Source: Bradyrhizobium sp. MOS003 (lineage in GTDB: Bacteria; Pseudomonadota; Alphaproteobacteria; Rhizobiales; Xanthobacteraceae). From it: a DNA stretch of 62,874 nt. A program made the translations under genes and the position numbers. The notes beneath the pieces were generated by a model, which did no database searches, had not been told where the DNA came from, and saw only the letters and a list, made by a program, of their open reading frames with translations. The stretch spans positions 1 through 62,874 of the forward strand of contig NZ_PYFW01000017.1 in the NCBI RefSeq assembly GCF_003020125.1, read 5' to 3'. This document shows positions 52,365 to 60,050 of the stretch, piece by piece. How positions within the stretch are numbered: the stretch's first letter is position 1; each line of letters begins with the position of its first letter.

Positions 52365-53594
52365 ATGTCGGCCCTGCCGCTTTCAGGCATCAAGATCCTT
52401 GACCTCACCCGCGTGCTTGCCGGGCCCTTGTCGGCCCAGATGCTCGGCGATCTCGGCGCGGAGGTGATCAAGATCGAACGGCCGGGCACCGGGGACGACG
52501 CACGCGCCTTCGGGCCGCCTTACCTCACCGATCCCGAAGGCAAGGCGAACAACAACAATTCCTTCTACCTCTGCGCCAACCGCAACAAGAAGTCGGTCAC
52601 GGTCAACATCGCCAAGCCCGAGGGGCAGGCGATCATCCGCGAACTGGCCAAGGACGTCGACGTCTTCATGGAGAACTACAAGGTCGGCGACCTCAAGCGC
52701 TACGGCCTCGACTACGAAACCATCAAGGCGATCAACTCCGGCATCATCTATTGCTCGGTGACCGGTTTCGGCCAGACCGGCCCCTACGCACCGCGCGCCG
52801 GCTATGACGCCATCCTGCAGGCGATGGGCGGCCTGATGAGCGTCACCGGTCATATCGACGGCGAGCCCGGCGAGGGCCCGATGAAGGTCGGCCCGTCGAT
52901 CGTCGACTACATGACCGGCATGAACACCTCGATCGGCATTCTCTCCGCGCTCTACCATCGCGACGTCAATGGCGGGCAGGGGCAGCACATCGACGTCTGC
53001 CTGTTCGACACCGTCATCGCCTCGCTGTCGCACTGGCTGCAGATCTATCTCGTCAACGGCAAGACGCCGCCGCGGCGCGGCACCTGGGGCAATGGCGGCA
53101 TGCCGGCCGGCGTGTTCCGCTGCACCGACGGCGAGCTGATGCTGGTGGTCGGCAATGACGGCCAGTTCCAGCGCACCTGCGCCGTGCTCGGCGCGCCGGA
53201 GCTGGCGACCGATCCGCGCTTCGTCAAGAACAACGACCGCGTCGTGCACGGCAAGGAAATCATGGCGATCTTCGCGGGCCTGTTCCTGAAGCAGAAGGTA
53301 TCCTACTGGCTGGACAAGCTGGAGGAGGCCGGCGTGCCCTCGGGCCCGATCAATAATTTCGAGCAGGTGTTTGCCGATCCGCACGTCCAGTCTCGCGGCA
53401 TGCGGGTGAAGACCGAGCACAAGTTCGAGCCGGAGCTTTCGCTGATCCGCAATGCGCTGACCCTCTCGGGCACCCCGATCACCGAATATCGCGCCCCGCC
53501 GCTGCTGGGCGAGCACACGCAAGAAGTGCTCGGCGGCAAGCTCGGCTATGATGCGGGCAAGATCGAGGAGTTGAAGAAGCAGGGGATCATCTGA
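52365..53594 (+). CDS. Class III CoA-transferase (CaiB/BaiF)
   Basis: 409 aa, ATG 52365 behind GGAGGA. Characteristic LSGIKILDLTRVLAGPLSAQMLGDLGAEVIKIERPGTGDDAR, NRNKKSVTVNIAKPEGQAII and GPSIVDYMTGM, where the conserved aspartate forms the CoA-thioester intermediate. Transfers CoA between carboxylic acids; substrates unknown. A BKACE gene follows 161 nt on after a repeat, so a shared carboxylate pathway is possible. Confidence 0.95.
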   Translation: MSALPLSGIKILDLTRVLAGPLSAQMLGDLGAEVIKIERPGTGDDARAFGPPYLTDPEGKANNNNSFYLCANRNKKSVTVNIAKPEGQAIIRELAKDVDVFMENYKVGDLKRYGLDYETIKAINSGIIYCSVTGFGQTGPYAPRAGYDAILQAMGGLMSVTGHIDGEPGEGPMKVGPSIVDYMTGMNTSIGILSALYHRDVNGGQGQHIDVCLFDTVIASLSHWLQIYLVNGKTPPRRGTWGNGGMPAGVFRCTDGELMLVVGNDGQFQRTCAVLGAPELATDPRFVKNNDRVVHGKEIMAIFAGLFLKQKVSYWLDKLEEAGVPSGPINNFEQVFADPHVQSRGMRVKTEHKFEPELSLIRNALTLSGTPITEYRAPPLLGEHTQEVLGGKLGYDAGKIEELKKQGII

Positions 53595-53601
53595 CTTTTT
53601 T

Positions 53602-53740
53602 CCCTCTCCCCTTGTGGGAGAGGGTGGCTTCGCGAAGCGAAGACGGGTGAGGGGTATCTCTCCTCACGACCGATCTCGTCAGTGGAGAGGTACCCCTCAT
53701 CCGGCGCTTCGCGCCACCTTCTCCCACAAGGGGAGAAGGA
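53602..53740. repeat. Dispersed inverted repeat (CTCCCCTTGTGGGAG family)
   Basis: CTCCCCTTGTGGGAGAGGGTGG at the left and CCACCTTCTCCCACAAGGGGAG at the right are near-perfect inverted arms, enclosing GAAGCGAAGACGGGTGAGGGGTA / TACCCCTCATCCGGCGCTTCGC. A type of element frequent in rhizobial intergenic regions. Lies between the CoA-transferase and BKACE genes. Confidence 0.8.
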
Positions 53741-53755
53741 AGACGGGAGCATCAA

Positions 53756-54631
53756 ATGACCGCCAAAACCATCATCACCTGCGCCATCACCGGTAATCTC
53801 ACCAAGCCCGAACAGTCGCCATATCTCCCGATCACGCCCGAGCAGATCGCGACCTCCGCGCTGGAAGCCGCGGAAGCCGGCGCTGCCATCGCCCACATCC
53901 ATGTGCGCGATCCCGCGACGGGGCGACCGTCGATGGAGATCGGCCTCTACCGCGAAGTCGTCGAGTTGATCCGCGCCCGCAACAAGGGCCTCGTCATCAA
54001 TCTCACGACTGGCCCCGGCGGCCGCTTCGTGCCCTCGATCGAGGACCCCCGCGTCGCCGCCGCAGGTACCACGCTGCTTCAGCCCGAGAAGCGCGTCGAG
54101 CATATCGAGCTGCTCAAGCCCGACATCTGCACGCTCGACCTCAACACCATGAATTCCGGCGGCGAGGTCGTGATCAACACGCCGCGCAACGTCCGCATCA
54201 TGGCGGAACGGATGAAGGCAGCCGGTGTGCTGCCGGAGATCGAGCTGTTCGATTCCGGCGATTGTCACCTGGCGCGCGACCTGTTCGCCGACGGCACGCT
54301 GAAGGGGCCGGGCCTGTTCTCGCTCGTGCTCGGCGTGAAGTACGGTTTCTCGGCCACGCCGGAGACGATGTTCTACGCCCGCAGCCTGCTGCCGCCGGGT
54401 GCGGTCTGGTCCGGCTTCGGCATCGGCCGCGCCGAATTCCCGATGGTGGCGCAGGCCTTTTTGCTCGGCGGCCACGTCCGCGTCGGCATGGAGGACAATC
54501 TCTATATGTCCAAGGGCGTGCTGGCGAAGACCAATGCCGAGCTGGTCGCCCATGCCGTGGGCATCCTCAATAGCCTCGGCGCGTCCATTGCGACGGCCGC
54601 GGACGCGCGTGCGATGCTCGGGCTTTCCTGA
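53756..54631 (+). CDS. Beta-keto acid cleavage enzyme (BKACE, DUF849)
   Basis: 291 aa. Zinc-binding HIHVRD (H47, H49) and the TIM-barrel motifs LVINLTTGPGG, EIELFDSGD, SGFGIGRAEFPMVAQA and VRVGMEDNLYMSKG. BKACE condenses a beta-keto acid with acetyl-CoA, giving acetoacetate and a new CoA ester. Substrate specificity is not obvious from sequence. The CoA-transferase upstream is a plausible partner. Confidence 0.94.
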   Translation: MTAKTIITCAITGNLTKPEQSPYLPITPEQIATSALEAAEAGAAIAHIHVRDPATGRPSMEIGLYREVVELIRARNKGLVINLTTGPGGRFVPSIEDPRVAAAGTTLLQPEKRVEHIELLKPDICTLDLNTMNSGGEVVINTPRNVRIMAERMKAAGVLPEIELFDSGDCHLARDLFADGTLKGPGLFSLVLGVKYGFSATPETMFYARSLLPPGAVWSGFGIGRAEFPMVAQAFLLGGHVRVGMEDNLYMSKGVLAKTNAELVAHAVGILNSLGASIATAADARAMLGLS

Positions 54632-54735
54632 GGCTTGCGGGCCGTCCCCAGATAATCCCGGTCCGTAGTCGCACAGGCTTCCGCTTCGCGCCCGACTCTG
54701 ATTCGATCTCTCCGCGAATGTCGGGAGGGAAGTGA

Positions 54736-54951
54736 ATGTCCTACACGATCGGGTTTCAGGCGAGGAACCAGCAGGCAGTTCTGGCGACCGAGGCGGCAAC
54801 GGCCAATCAAGCCGTCGCCATCATTGCCGCGCTGCGGCAAAGCTCGGACGAAATAAAGTTCATCCGCTCGCCGCAGGAAGGCGACATGGGCATCGAGATG
54901 CTGCTGCTGCTTGCCAAGGAAGAGGCTGAGGAGATGCCGCAGCGGGCTTGA
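54736..54951 (+). CDS. Small protein, unknown
   Basis: 71 aa, ATG 54736 behind GGAGGGAAG. Sequence SYTIGFQARNQQAVLATEAATANQAVAIIAALRQSSDEI, mostly helical, hydrophilic. No family recognised. Stand-alone between the BKACE and RidA genes. Confidence 0.65.
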   Translation: MSYTIGFQARNQQAVLATEAATANQAVAIIAALRQSSDEIKFIRSPQEGDMGIEMLLLLAKEEAEEMPQRA

Positions 54952-55050
54952 GTCCGCGGCTGCCACCACACTTCGACTAGAAGCGAAGCATGCCGGCTGC
55001 AGACTAGTGTAGTCAGGCGTCAGTCTCGCTCGCACCGAAGGTGGCCGCCC

Positions 55051-55443
55051 ATGAAGCGCGAAGCGCTCCGCGTCGAACCGATCTCGTCCTTTCTCGACCG
55101 CCGCAATGCGCCGGTCTCGCCTGTAACGCGCGCCGGCAACATGATCTTCGTCGCCGGCCTGCCGCCGTTCGACCCGGAGACGGGCGAAATCGCGCAAATG
55201 CCGATCGAGCGTCAGAGCGAGATCGTCATGGAGCAGATGAAGCTGTGCCTCCAGACGGCCGGCGCCTCGCTCGACAACGTCATGAAGTGCAACGTCTACT
55301 GCACCTCGACGAAACATTTCGCCGCGTTCAACGCCATCTATGCCCGCTATTTCCCAATCGATCCGCCGGCGCGTATTTTTGTCGTCACGCCCGAATGGTT
55401 CGGCCCCTTCGACGTCGAGATCGACTGCATCGCGATGATGTGA
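55051..55443 (+). CDS. RidA (YjgF/YER057c) family protein
   Basis: 130 aa. RidA signature APVSPVTRAGNMIFVAGLPPFDPETGEIA and the conserved arginine in PPARIFVV; end FDVEIDCIAMM. RidA removes reactive enamine/imine intermediates made by PLP enzymes. Here it lies in a carboxylate-catabolism area, so it might clean a side product. Canonical length. Confidence 0.93.
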   Translation: MKREALRVEPISSFLDRRNAPVSPVTRAGNMIFVAGLPPFDPETGEIAQMPIERQSEIVMEQMKLCLQTAGASLDNVMKCNVYCTSTKHFAAFNAIYARYFPIDPPARIFVVTPEWFGPFDVEIDCIAMM

Positions 55444-55589
55444 GGTAAGCAGCCCTGCTAGGCACTTTGCTCGGAGGGCCTTGGGTTACACTCATGTGCT
55501 GTTGGCTCCGGCAAACTGAGGTCCCAGATCTTCCGTTCCAGAGCAATTAGCTTTGGTTCGAAACGGACGACCTTGGTCGCCAGGGCAGT

Positions 55590-55617
55590 ATTGCACCAGA
55601 AGTCGATGTGGTGCAAT
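55590..55617 (+). promoter_or_regulatory. 9-bp perfect dyad upstream of the island
   Basis: ATTGCACCA (55590-55598) and TGGTGCAAT (55609-55617) are perfect inverted arms 10 nt apart, 40 nt before the first gene of the four-gene unit. Candidate operator, or an RNA hairpin near the start. Confidence 0.5.
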
Positions 55618-55656
55618 CTTAGCTCGAAGTTCAGGTTGATCGCGCGCGAGGGGCGC

Positions 55657-56322
55657 ATGAACGACGACGCGGATATGTCTGACTTGAAGCAGGTCAGGAC
55701 AACGGGGGACTATAGTCCCGGTGTGGTCATGGGCAACTACGTCGTAAACAGCGTCCTGACTCCGACGTCTGTGCAATTATCGGAGGCGTTTCAGCTTCGT
55801 ATTGAGTTTACTCCGAGCGATAAAGGCTATTTTACGGAACTCGGTGGACGGCCAGTTTTTGTAAATGGGTGTAAATTCGAACTCAACATCGGCAACGCTG
55901 GGCTGTCTGATCTAGTATTGGGAGCCTTCCGGCTTTCTGTATCTTGGGAAGATATTGCACCTATTGTCATGAGAGACAAAGAGCGCAGATATGGCGGCCT
56001 TTTCTTGCCGCATCAATTGTTCGTCGACCTCTACCGGGATGCTGCTCCGGGATGGTGGCTGATTTCGAACGGCAATAAGCACGATAGCCCGCGAGGTATT
56101 TTGGATGCGCGAAATGATTTGCTAGAATCGGGTGGAGGGCCACGACTGCGCTTCCGCCTAAAGCCGGGTGAGATCGAAGTAATAGAAGGAGGCATAATTC
56201 CAAAACAAGACGGTCTCTTCCGTGTGAGATTTGTCTTTGGCGTTAGCTCCCCGACGGACAAGCTATCAAAACAGACAAAGGAAGTTCTTATCGCGAGCGC
56301 GGATTCGATAAATGGGGATTGA
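55657..56322 (+). CDS. Island protein A, with GDYSPG-GNY motif
   Basis: 221 aa from ATG 55657 behind GAGGGG. Residues 15-30 are TTGDYSPGVVMGNYVV, a motif also present twice in island protein D. The rest is a single beta-rich domain with no recognised family: RIEFTPSDKGYFTEL, FELNIGNAGLSDLVLGAFRLSV, RLRFRLKPGEIEVIEGGIIP and FRVRFVFGVSS. No signal or membrane segment. The stop overlaps the next start by 11 nt. The sequence is visibly AT-richer, with more ATA/AAA-type codons than its neighbours, suggesting transfer. Confidence 0.75.
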   Translation: MNDDADMSDLKQVRTTGDYSPGVVMGNYVVNSVLTPTSVQLSEAFQLRIEFTPSDKGYFTELGGRPVFVNGCKFELNIGNAGLSDLVLGAFRLSVSWEDIAPIVMRDKERRYGGLFLPHQLFVDLYRDAAPGWWLISNGNKHDSPRGILDARNDLLESGGGPRLRFRLKPGEIEVIEGGIIPKQDGLFRVRFVFGVSSPTDKLSKQTKEVLIASADSINGD

Positions 56323-56823
56323 ATTCGACGAAGTCCAAGATCCTGAGAACTTCGGCGATTCTTCCGAGGAATTTGAGATCCTTGAGAGTCGGATGGAGGA
56401 GGCGCCGGTTGAAAGCAATGCTGCACTGAGTTCGATTCAGAGAGCGCGTCGCGCCGAAGCGTTGTTCGTGCAGAAGCTTGCTCTAGTCGGTAAAATCGCG
56501 CATGGAGCGGCCAACAATCAATTGAGTATCTTGGCCCTGAGTGATGGCATCACTTCGCATACGGTAAGTTGCTTAGGCGTGACGCGCGGAAGTGAAGACT
56601 ACATGGTTCAGTATCACGATCCTTGGGGGCCTCGCGGATCATTTTTGCAGCAGGGCAACAATGTGGCCGGCTGCGCAGCTACAAATGTACATGAAAACGG
56701 ACTTTGGGCCGTTTCTGCATTTCAATTGGCATCCGTATTAGATTCGGCGATCTTGGTTGGCTTAAAGGATGATGCAAATGAGCCCGGTGGAGATCAAAGC
56801 CCTGCCGAGAAGTGACGGGTTCT
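56312..56823 (+). CDS. Island protein B, possibly papain-fold remnant
   Basis: 167 aa (stop ends at 56815). N-terminal 40 residues acidic (DEVQDPENFGDSSEEFEILE). The later part has HTVSCLGVTRGSEDYMVQYHDPWG, with a histidine, then tyrosine and Asp-Pro-Trp-Gly, the layout of the second half of papain/C39-like cysteine peptidases. No upstream catalytic cysteine motif is visible, so it may be inactive or something else. Starts inside the end of gene A (11-nt overlap) and overlaps gene C by 38 nt. AT-richer DNA. Confidence 0.7.
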
Positions 56824-57308
56824 ATCTGAGGGTGGACGGTATTGGTGCTCCATTCCGGTTTCGTCTAGGTGTGGGGGACGTTGCAAGGACAGATCACCAA
56901 AGTCATTTTCTATGGTCGGTACAGAATTCGCCCGTTGGCGGGTATTTAGTTCAATTTATACCGCACGGTATTGCGGCCGAGCCCGGTTCTGACGCCATGA
57001 ATTCTCTTGCTGCCCATTTCCGATGGGAAGTCGACTTTTTACGAGATCGCTTAGGAATATTCGTTGATGAAAATAGAGCCGGATTTGCGTACCACGTATC
57101 GGGCGCTCCCATTCTTGCTTGGCTCAATGTTAATCCGAAGGCGACAGCCGAAGCGGGTGTGACGCCGTATGCGGCACAGGTCACGCTCCTTCACGAAACC
57201 AGCTTTCTTTTGCATTTCTCGGTGACTGGCTTTGGCGATGATTGGTGCGAAGAGGATTTAGCTGCGCAGGCGCGCCGCATAGCCTTCTCGTACTTCCCAT
57301 TGGAGTGA
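56778..57308 (+). CDS. Island protein C, unknown
   Basis: 176 aa from ATG 56778, 8 nt after AAAGGA; earlier ATGs at 56769 and 56772 are possible. Contains GFYLRVDGIGAPFRFRLGVGD, GGYLVQFIPHGI and AQVTLLHETSFLLHFSVTGFGDDW, beta-rich, with no signal or membrane segment. The final part, LLHFSVTGFG and then ARRIAFSYFPL, vaguely recalls DcrB-like domains; too weak to name. The start is inside gene B, so the genes are translationally coupled. Confidence 0.72.
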   Translation: MSPVEIKALPRSDGFYLRVDGIGAPFRFRLGVGDVARTDHQSHFLWSVQNSPVGGYLVQFIPHGIAAEPGSDAMNSLAAHFRWEVDFLRDRLGIFVDENRAGFAYHVSGAPILAWLNVNPKATAEAGVTPYAAQVTLLHETSFLLHFSVTGFGDDWCEEDLAAQARRIAFSYFPLE

Positions 57309-57349
57309 GGCACATAATGTTACAATATTACGGGTAGGAGGCTCTCGGG

Positions 57350-57763
57350 ATGACTAGATCTCAATTTAGCTTGGCTGCGCGAATTAAGAAGCCTATTCCG
57401 CTCGCAGCGCTTTCCGTTCTGACTTTGTGTGTCGTGGTCCTTGCTATTGTACGTGTAGGACAAGTCCAAGTCGGCGAGTTGGGCTATGTTGCCATAGGCG
57501 TTATGGCTTTGGTTGCCGTTCTAGCCGTCATTCTAGCGCTAGCACGCGGGGGAGGTGAGCCTTCGATGATCGAGACAAAGGGGAACTATAGTCCCGGCGA
57601 AGTGCGCGGTAACTACTCGATCGGCCCTTCAAAGCCGCCAGCGTCTGCGGACTTACCTGTCGTTCCTTCGGCAGACTCGATTCGTACGCAGGGGTCTCAC
57701 AGCCCTGGCCGGGTTGGCGGCAACTACAGTGTAGACCGCGAAGGACCAAGCCCCAAAGAGTAG
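57350..57763 (+). CDS. Island protein D, two-span membrane protein with two SPG-GNY motifs
   Basis: 137 aa, ATG 57350 behind TAGGAGG. Two membrane helices (IPLAALSVLTLCVVVLAIVRV; LGYVAIGVMALVAVLAVILALA), then a soluble tail with TKGNYSPGEVRGNYSI and TQGSHSPGRVGGNYSV. The motif is that of protein A. If it is an interaction element, D could anchor A at the membrane. No known family. AT-richer DNA. Confidence 0.72.
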   Translation: MTRSQFSLAARIKKPIPLAALSVLTLCVVVLAIVRVGQVQVGELGYVAIGVMALVAVLAVILALARGGGEPSMIETKGNYSPGEVRGNYSIGPSKPPASADLPVVPSADSIRTQGSHSPGRVGGNYSVDREGPSPKE

Positions 57764-57775
57764 CAGGGGAGTCTG

Positions 57776-58459
57776 TTATAAGTGCCCAATCCCTTTTACT
57801 CTTGGTTTGCTATCGTTTGCTGATGTCACGACTGGTCTTGCGTTGGAGAGCGCCATCGTCGCCACGCTGACCACGCGCTCCACCACGTCCTCGACGTCAT
57901 CGAGATCGCATTTGCCTTCCGACAGCTTGGTCAGCCGCTCGCTTTCGCGGATGGTGTGGTGCGCCATCGCGAGCGCGAAGTTGAGGCCCCAGTAGATATC
58001 GACGTCGCTGCGCTCGGGCAGGGCGCGGCGCATCGCGCCTGCGAATTTGCGCAAATGGTCGATTTCGCGGTTCTTGATGCGGCGGATCGGCGGCACGGAT
58101 TCGATCGAGGCGCGGATCATGAAGCGCGCCGCGGTCGAGCGCTGGTTCTCGGGGCCGAGGCAGCCGCGCAAGGTCGGTCCGACCAGCGCGTGCAGGATCA
58201 CCTCGATCGGCGCGCGGCCGCCGCCTTCTTCCTCCGCCGCCTTCAACTCGCGCAGGCGCTCGCGGTTGGTGGCGATCGAGCGGGTGACGAATAATTCCGC
58301 GATCAACTCGTCCTTCGAGCCGAAATGATAATTCACCGCGGCGAGGTTGACACCGGCCTCCGCGACGATGTCGCGCAGCGTCACATCGCCGAAGCCGCGA
58401 TCGGCATAGAGCCGTTCGGCGGCGGCGAGAATGGCAGATCTCGTATGATCGCTGGCCAT
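57776..58459 (-). CDS. TetR-family transcriptional regulator
   Basis: 227 aa from ATG 58459; an alternative TTG start at 58486. The helix-turn-helix is in the usual N-terminal place: GDVTLRDIVAEAGVNLAAVNYHFGSKDEL (residues about 32-60). The C-terminal domain (LHALVGPTLRGCLGPENQRSTAARFMI) is of the fatty-acid/acyl-CoA-related kind. It is divergent from an acyl-CoA dehydrogenase, with an operator-like dyad between, so it likely represses that gene and responds to an acyl-CoA. Confidence 0.93.
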   Translation of the reverse strand: MASDHTRSAILAAAERLYADRGFGDVTLRDIVAEAGVNLAAVNYHFGSKDELIAELFVTRSIATNRERLRELKAAEEEGGGRAPIEVILHALVGPTLRGCLGPENQRSTAARFMIRASIESVPPIRRIKNREIDHLRKFAGAMRRALPERSDVDIYWGLNFALAMAHHTIRESERLTKLSEGKCDLDDVEDVVERVVSVATMALSNARPVVTSANDSKPRVKGIGHL

Positions 58460-58486
58460 GAGGGTGCCCGGGGAGGGGAGTTGCAA

Positions 58487-58517
58487 TTCAAACAGTTGTA
58501 TGAAACTATCGTTTGAA
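58487..58517. promoter_or_regulatory. TetR operator-like dyad
   Basis: TTCAAAC (58487-58493) and GTTTGAA (58511-58517) with further partly symmetric bases between (AGTTGTATGAAACT). It lies in the divergent region between the TetR gene and the acyl-CoA dehydrogenase. Typical length for a TetR site. Confidence 0.6.
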
Positions 58518-58667
58518 GGCCGGAGATGTCAATCCGCAATCGGGATTCGTTCGCAACTCGCGAAGCCGGTTCCGAAGCGTCCGCGAGCTGCGTGCTTGCG
58601 GGCCGCGTGCAGGCGGTGGACAGTCCGGCGCAGAACAGTTTCGCAAAGAGAGACCGAGGAGCGTCCC

Positions 58668-59903
58668 ATGGATTTCGATCTGTCCCCCAAGCAGAAGGAA
58701 TGGCTCGACCGCGTGCAGTCGTTCATGACCAAGCACGTGCGTCCGGCGGTGCCGATCTATAACGAGCAGGACAAGGCCGGCGATCGCTGGAAGGTCATTC
58801 CGATCCTCGAAGACCTCAAGAAGAAGGCGAAGGCCGAAGGCCTCTGGAACATGTTCATGCCGCCGAACGAGCATGAGGACGACGAATTCCGCGGTGCGGG
58901 ACTGACCAATCTCGAATACGCGCTGCTGTCGGAGCAGATGGGCCACATCTCCTGGGCCTCGGAAGTCTTCAACTGTTCCGCGCCCGATACCGGCAACATG
59001 GAAGTGTTCATGCGTTACGGCTCCAAGGAGCAGAAGCGCAAATGGCTGCGCCCGCTGATGGACGGCGAGATCCGCTCGGCGTTCCTGATGACGGAACCCG
59101 CGGTGGCCTCGTCGGACGCGACCAACATCGAGACCAGCATCAAGAAGGACGGCGATCACTACGTCATCAACGGCCGCAAATGGTGGTCGTCCGGCGTCGG
59201 CGATCCCCGCTGCAAGATCGCGATCCTGATGGGCAAGACCGATTTCAACGCCGCAAAACATCAGCAGCAGTCGCAGATCCTGGTTCCGCTCGACACCCCC
59301 GGCATCAAGGTCGAGAAGATGCTGCCGGTGTTTGGCTTCGACGACGCGCCGCACGGCCACGCCCAGGTGCTGCTCGAGAACGTGCGCGTGCCCAAGGAGA
59401 ACATCCTGCTCGGCGAGGGCCGCGGCTTCGAGATTGCGCAGGGCCGCCTCGGTCCCGGCCGCATCCATCACTGCATGCGCACCATCGGCAAGGCCGAGGA
59501 AGCGCTGGAGAAGATGGTCAAGCGTCTGATGTCGCGCACCGCGTTCGGCAAGAAGATCGTCGAGCACTCCGTGTGGGAGCAGCGCATCGGCGAGGCCCGC
59601 ACCAACATCGAGATGACGCGTCTGCTCTGCCTCAAGGCCGCCGACATGATGGACAAGGTCGGCAACAAGACCGCTCAGGCCGAGATCGCCATGATCAAGG
59701 TCGCGGCGCCCAACATGGCGCTGAAGATCATCGACGAGGCGATCCAGGCGTTTGGCGGCGCGGGCGTGTCGGACGAAGCGGGTCTTGCCAAGGACTACGC
59801 CGGCATCCGCACGCTGCGGCTCGCCGACGGTCCGGACGAGGTGCACAATCGCGCCATTGCCAGGCTCGAGGTTCGGAAGTATGCCAACTCTCCCAAGCAT
59901 TAA
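58668..59903 (+). CDS. Acyl-CoA dehydrogenase
   Basis: 411 aa, ATG 58668 behind GAGGAG. FAD-binding segments FLMTEPAVASSDATNIETSIKKDGDHYVINGRKWWSSG and the C-terminal AIQAFGGAGVSDEAGLAKDYAGIRTLRLADGPDEVHNRAIARLE. Layout is like the human ACAD10/11 C-terminal domain and bacterial FadE. Catalyses alpha-beta dehydrogenation of an acyl-CoA. Followed 147 nt on by a phosphotransferase gene. Confidence 0.95.
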   Translation: MDFDLSPKQKEWLDRVQSFMTKHVRPAVPIYNEQDKAGDRWKVIPILEDLKKKAKAEGLWNMFMPPNEHEDDEFRGAGLTNLEYALLSEQMGHISWASEVFNCSAPDTGNMEVFMRYGSKEQKRKWLRPLMDGEIRSAFLMTEPAVASSDATNIETSIKKDGDHYVINGRKWWSSGVGDPRCKIAILMGKTDFNAAKHQQQSQILVPLDTPGIKVEKMLPVFGFDDAPHGHAQVLLENVRVPKENILLGEGRGFEIAQGRLGPGRIHHCMRTIGKAEEALEKMVKRLMSRTAFGKKIVEHSVWEQRIGEARTNIEMTRLLCLKAADMMDKVGNKTAQAEIAMIKVAAPNMALKIIDEAIQAFGGAGVSDEAGLAKDYAGIRTLRLADGPDEVHNRAIARLEVRKYANSPKH

Positions 59904-60050
59904 GCGGGAGAGTCTTACGACGTTCCCGACTTGAAGAAACGGCAGGGCATGATCCCACTCGGAATGACCGCTTGACGCAAGTGCGCCAGCGGTTACCGAT
60001 TAGGATCATGCTCGACCTGAAATGGTCAGGACTGAAGAGGGAGCGTCACC

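Noticed and set aside
58506..59900. Minus-strand 464-codon frame opposite the acyl-CoA dehydrogenase
   Set aside because: Shadow ORF; the plus-strand product has unambiguous family motifs.
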